From assembly GCA_937858165.1 (NCBI GenBank), contig CALLZA010001032.1, positions 1-6,964 of the forward strand: a DNA stretch of 6,964 nt, read 5' to 3'. This document shows, piece after piece, positions 5,527-6,964 of this stretch. Within the stretch, counting starts at the first letter, position 1. Each line of letters opens with the position of its first letter. The notes under the pieces were generated by a model. It did no database searches, had not been told where the DNA came from, and worked only from the letters and a program-made list of their open reading frames with translations. The stretch comes from an uncultured Ardenticatenia bacterium (GTDB lineage: Bacteria; Chloroflexota; Anaerolineae; Promineifilales; Promineifilaceae). The translations under genes and the position numbers were made by a program.

Positions 5527-6768
5527 CACGCCACCTCAGAGGTGTTTTCGGCCACCACCCGCCCGCGCTTGACCACCGTCTGCACCAGGTTAGTGCCGAA
5601 GCGGTACCCCAGGTGGCGGTAGTCAGCCACGTCCAGAATGAGCAGGTCAGCGGCATAGCCCGGCGACAGGCTGCCCACCTCATCGCCGCGGCCGATGGCG
5701 CAAGCCGCGTTGAGTGTCGCCGCCGCCACCGCCTGGGCCTGCGTCAGGCCCATGTAGCGGCAGGCCAGGGCGATGACCATCTGCATCGACTCGCACCAGC
5801 TCGTGCCGGGGTTGCAGTCGGTGGCCAGGGCCAGCGCGCCACCGGCGGCCAGGATGGCTTTGGCCGGTGTGTAGTCGCGGTGGGCCAGACCGAACGGCGT
5901 GCCCGGCAGCCCGACCGCCACCGTGCCACCGCGACCCAGGGCAGCAATGTCGGCGTCGGGCGTGCTGACCAGATGATCGGCCGACACCGCGCCCAGCTCC
6001 ACCGCCAACCGCGTGCCGCCCAGCCCAACGAACTCGTCGGCGTGAACCTTCAGCCGGTAGCCTAGTGCCGCCGCCGCTTCCAGGATGCGCCGTGTCTGGG
6101 CCAGGTCGAACACCCCCTCCTCGCAAAACACGTCGCAAAACAGAACCACGCCGCGCTCGCGCATCCACGCCGCCCCGGCGGGCAGCGTGTCGGCCAGCAG
6201 GTAATCGACGTAGCCGTTGGTGTCGCCGCCGAACTCGGCCGGAATGGCGTGGGCGGGCAGGAAGGTCGGCGTCAACTCGACGGGTTGGACGTCATTCAGG
6301 GCCATGATGGCGTCCAGTTGGCGCAACTCGGCCGCCGTCTCCAGGCCGTAGCCCGTCTTGGCCTCGGCGCTGGTCGTGCCGTGGCGCAACATCCGCGCCA
6401 GCCGCGGCCGGTTGTCGGCCACCAACTCGGCTACGTCGGCGGCGCGGGTGCGCCGGACGGTGGACATGATGCCGCCGCCGGCGGCCATGATCTCCATGTA
6501 CGTCGCGCCGCCCAGCCGCTGCTCGAACTCCCCCGCCCGGTCGCCCAGCCACGGCAGATGGGTGTGGGGATCGACGAAGCCGGGCAGGACACAGCGGCCG
6601 GCCGCGTCGAGCGTGGTCGTGGCACGATAGCGGGCGCGCAACTCGCCCGACGGCCCGACGGCCACCACGCGCCCATCGGCCGCGGCCAGCGCGCCATCGG
6701 CCAGCAGCCCCAGGTCGCCCAGCGCCGCGCCGCGCTGCGGCCCCTCGTGGCCCGGCACGATGCACAGT
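5526..6768 (-). CDS. hutI: Imidazolonepropionase (5' truncated by adapter)
   Basis: 413 genomic residues remain, beginning LCIVPGHEG at 6767. Numbering here starts from that Leu. Imidazolonepropionase hydrolyses 4-imidazolone-5-propanoate to N-formimino-L-glutamate, the third step of cytoplasmic histidine degradation. It belongs to the amidohydrolase superfamily and has one metal ion. Expected metal ligands are present: H68 and H70 (GFVDPHTH), H242 (KVHADEF) and D317 (ATDCNPGTS). Residues matching the substrate site are R77 (GDRAGEFEQRL), Y140 (KTGYGLE), H173 (PAHAIPAEF), E245 (HADEF) and H265 (SADHL). The signature AAGGGIMSTVRRTRAA follows the first motif. Judged by motif position in Bacillus HutI, about a dozen N-terminal residues are missing. 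The apparent extension MGSEMCIRDR at 6797-6768 is adapter translation, not protein. Other hut genes are not in the window; they may lie beyond the cut. The stop overlaps the start of the small membrane protein. Confidence 0.95.
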
Positions 6769-6834
6769 CTGTCTCTTATACACATCTCCGAGCCCACGAG
6801 ACCGTACTAGATCTCGTATGCCGTCTTCTGCTTG
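6769..6834 (-). other. Illumina Nextera P7/i7 adapter, inverted copy (artefact)
   Basis: This is the reverse complement of the block at 66-131: mosaic end CTGTCTCTTATACACATCT (6769-6787), read-2 segment (6788-6802), index CGTACTAG (6803-6810) and P7 (6811-6834). Together the two copies make a 66-bp terminal inverted repeat that imitates the ends of a mobile element but is a library artefact. Confidence 0.98.
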
Positions 6835-6964
6835 AAAAAAAACAATAACACGGAGCCGGAGACAGACGAGCAGTAGCACAACCACAGGTTCGTGACGCAG
6901 CTAACCGCCGAGTGGCTCACACGCAGAACTGACGACATCCGGCCCGACAGAAACCAACAACACA
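6835..6964. other. Non-genomic flank: poly-A run plus noise
   Basis: Eight A (6835-6842) follow the outer end of the P7 adapter, then about 120 bases with no coding pattern and composition unlike the GC-rich insert. This mirrors 1-65 and is the expected read-past-adapter tail. I see no biological feature here. Confidence 0.9.

Noticed and set aside
66..6834. Terminal inverted repeat with Tn5 mosaic ends suggesting a composite transposon
   Set aside because: The blocks include P7 and an i7 index barcode, so they come from library preparation. There is no transposase gene.

Overview
The window is one assembled contig whose genomic insert (about 132-6768) is bracketed by two inverted copies of the same Illumina Nextera P7 adapter. 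Outside the adapters are a homopolymer run and noise. The DNA between them is GC-rich, densely coded and bacterial. Proline/threonine-rich lipoprotein linkers, a duplicated VTVEVTR linker, a 'TTAACGCAAAGgCGCAAAG'-type intergenic palindrome and a GGTGCGAYGCACC repeat cluster suggest a Chloroflexota genome (Anaerolineae/Caldilineae-like), probably from a metagenome. That assignment is inferred from style, not from a marker gene.

Layout of the + strand: the last 34 codons of a membrane protein (132-238); a promoter-like site and a palindromic repeat (245-375); a 447-aa membrane-anchored protein with two FlgD/CHU_C-type Ig-like domains (395-1738); a 315-bp spacer with a candidate promoter, short repeats and a terminator hairpin that sits directly against the next start codon (1739-2053); a PhnD-type substrate-binding lipoprotein (2054-3283); and, one base later, a family 2 glycosyltransferase (3285-4205). 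A 30-bp-arm hairpin (4214-4282) separates this rightward group from the leftward genes.

Layout of the - strand, read right to left: imidazolonepropionase (hutI, 5' end cut off by the adapter, 6768-5526); a 58-aa two-helix membrane protein whose start overlaps the hutI stop (5526-5350); a repeat cluster (5262-5344); and a SurA/PrsA-like foldase lipoprotein (5234-4281) that appears to be transcribed from a TATAAT box so close to its ATG that the mRNA would be leaderless.

Functionally the window mixes cell-envelope proteins (anchored Ig-like protein, two lipoproteins, small membrane protein, glycosyltransferase) with one histidine-degradation enzyme. I see no coherent new multi-gene system. The most interesting points are the foldase whose parvulin domain has Tyr at both usual His positions, its leaderless promoter beside a repeat cluster, the small hutI-coupled membrane protein, the terminator placed at the start codon of the binding protein, and the adapter sequence, which creates false protein N-termini.
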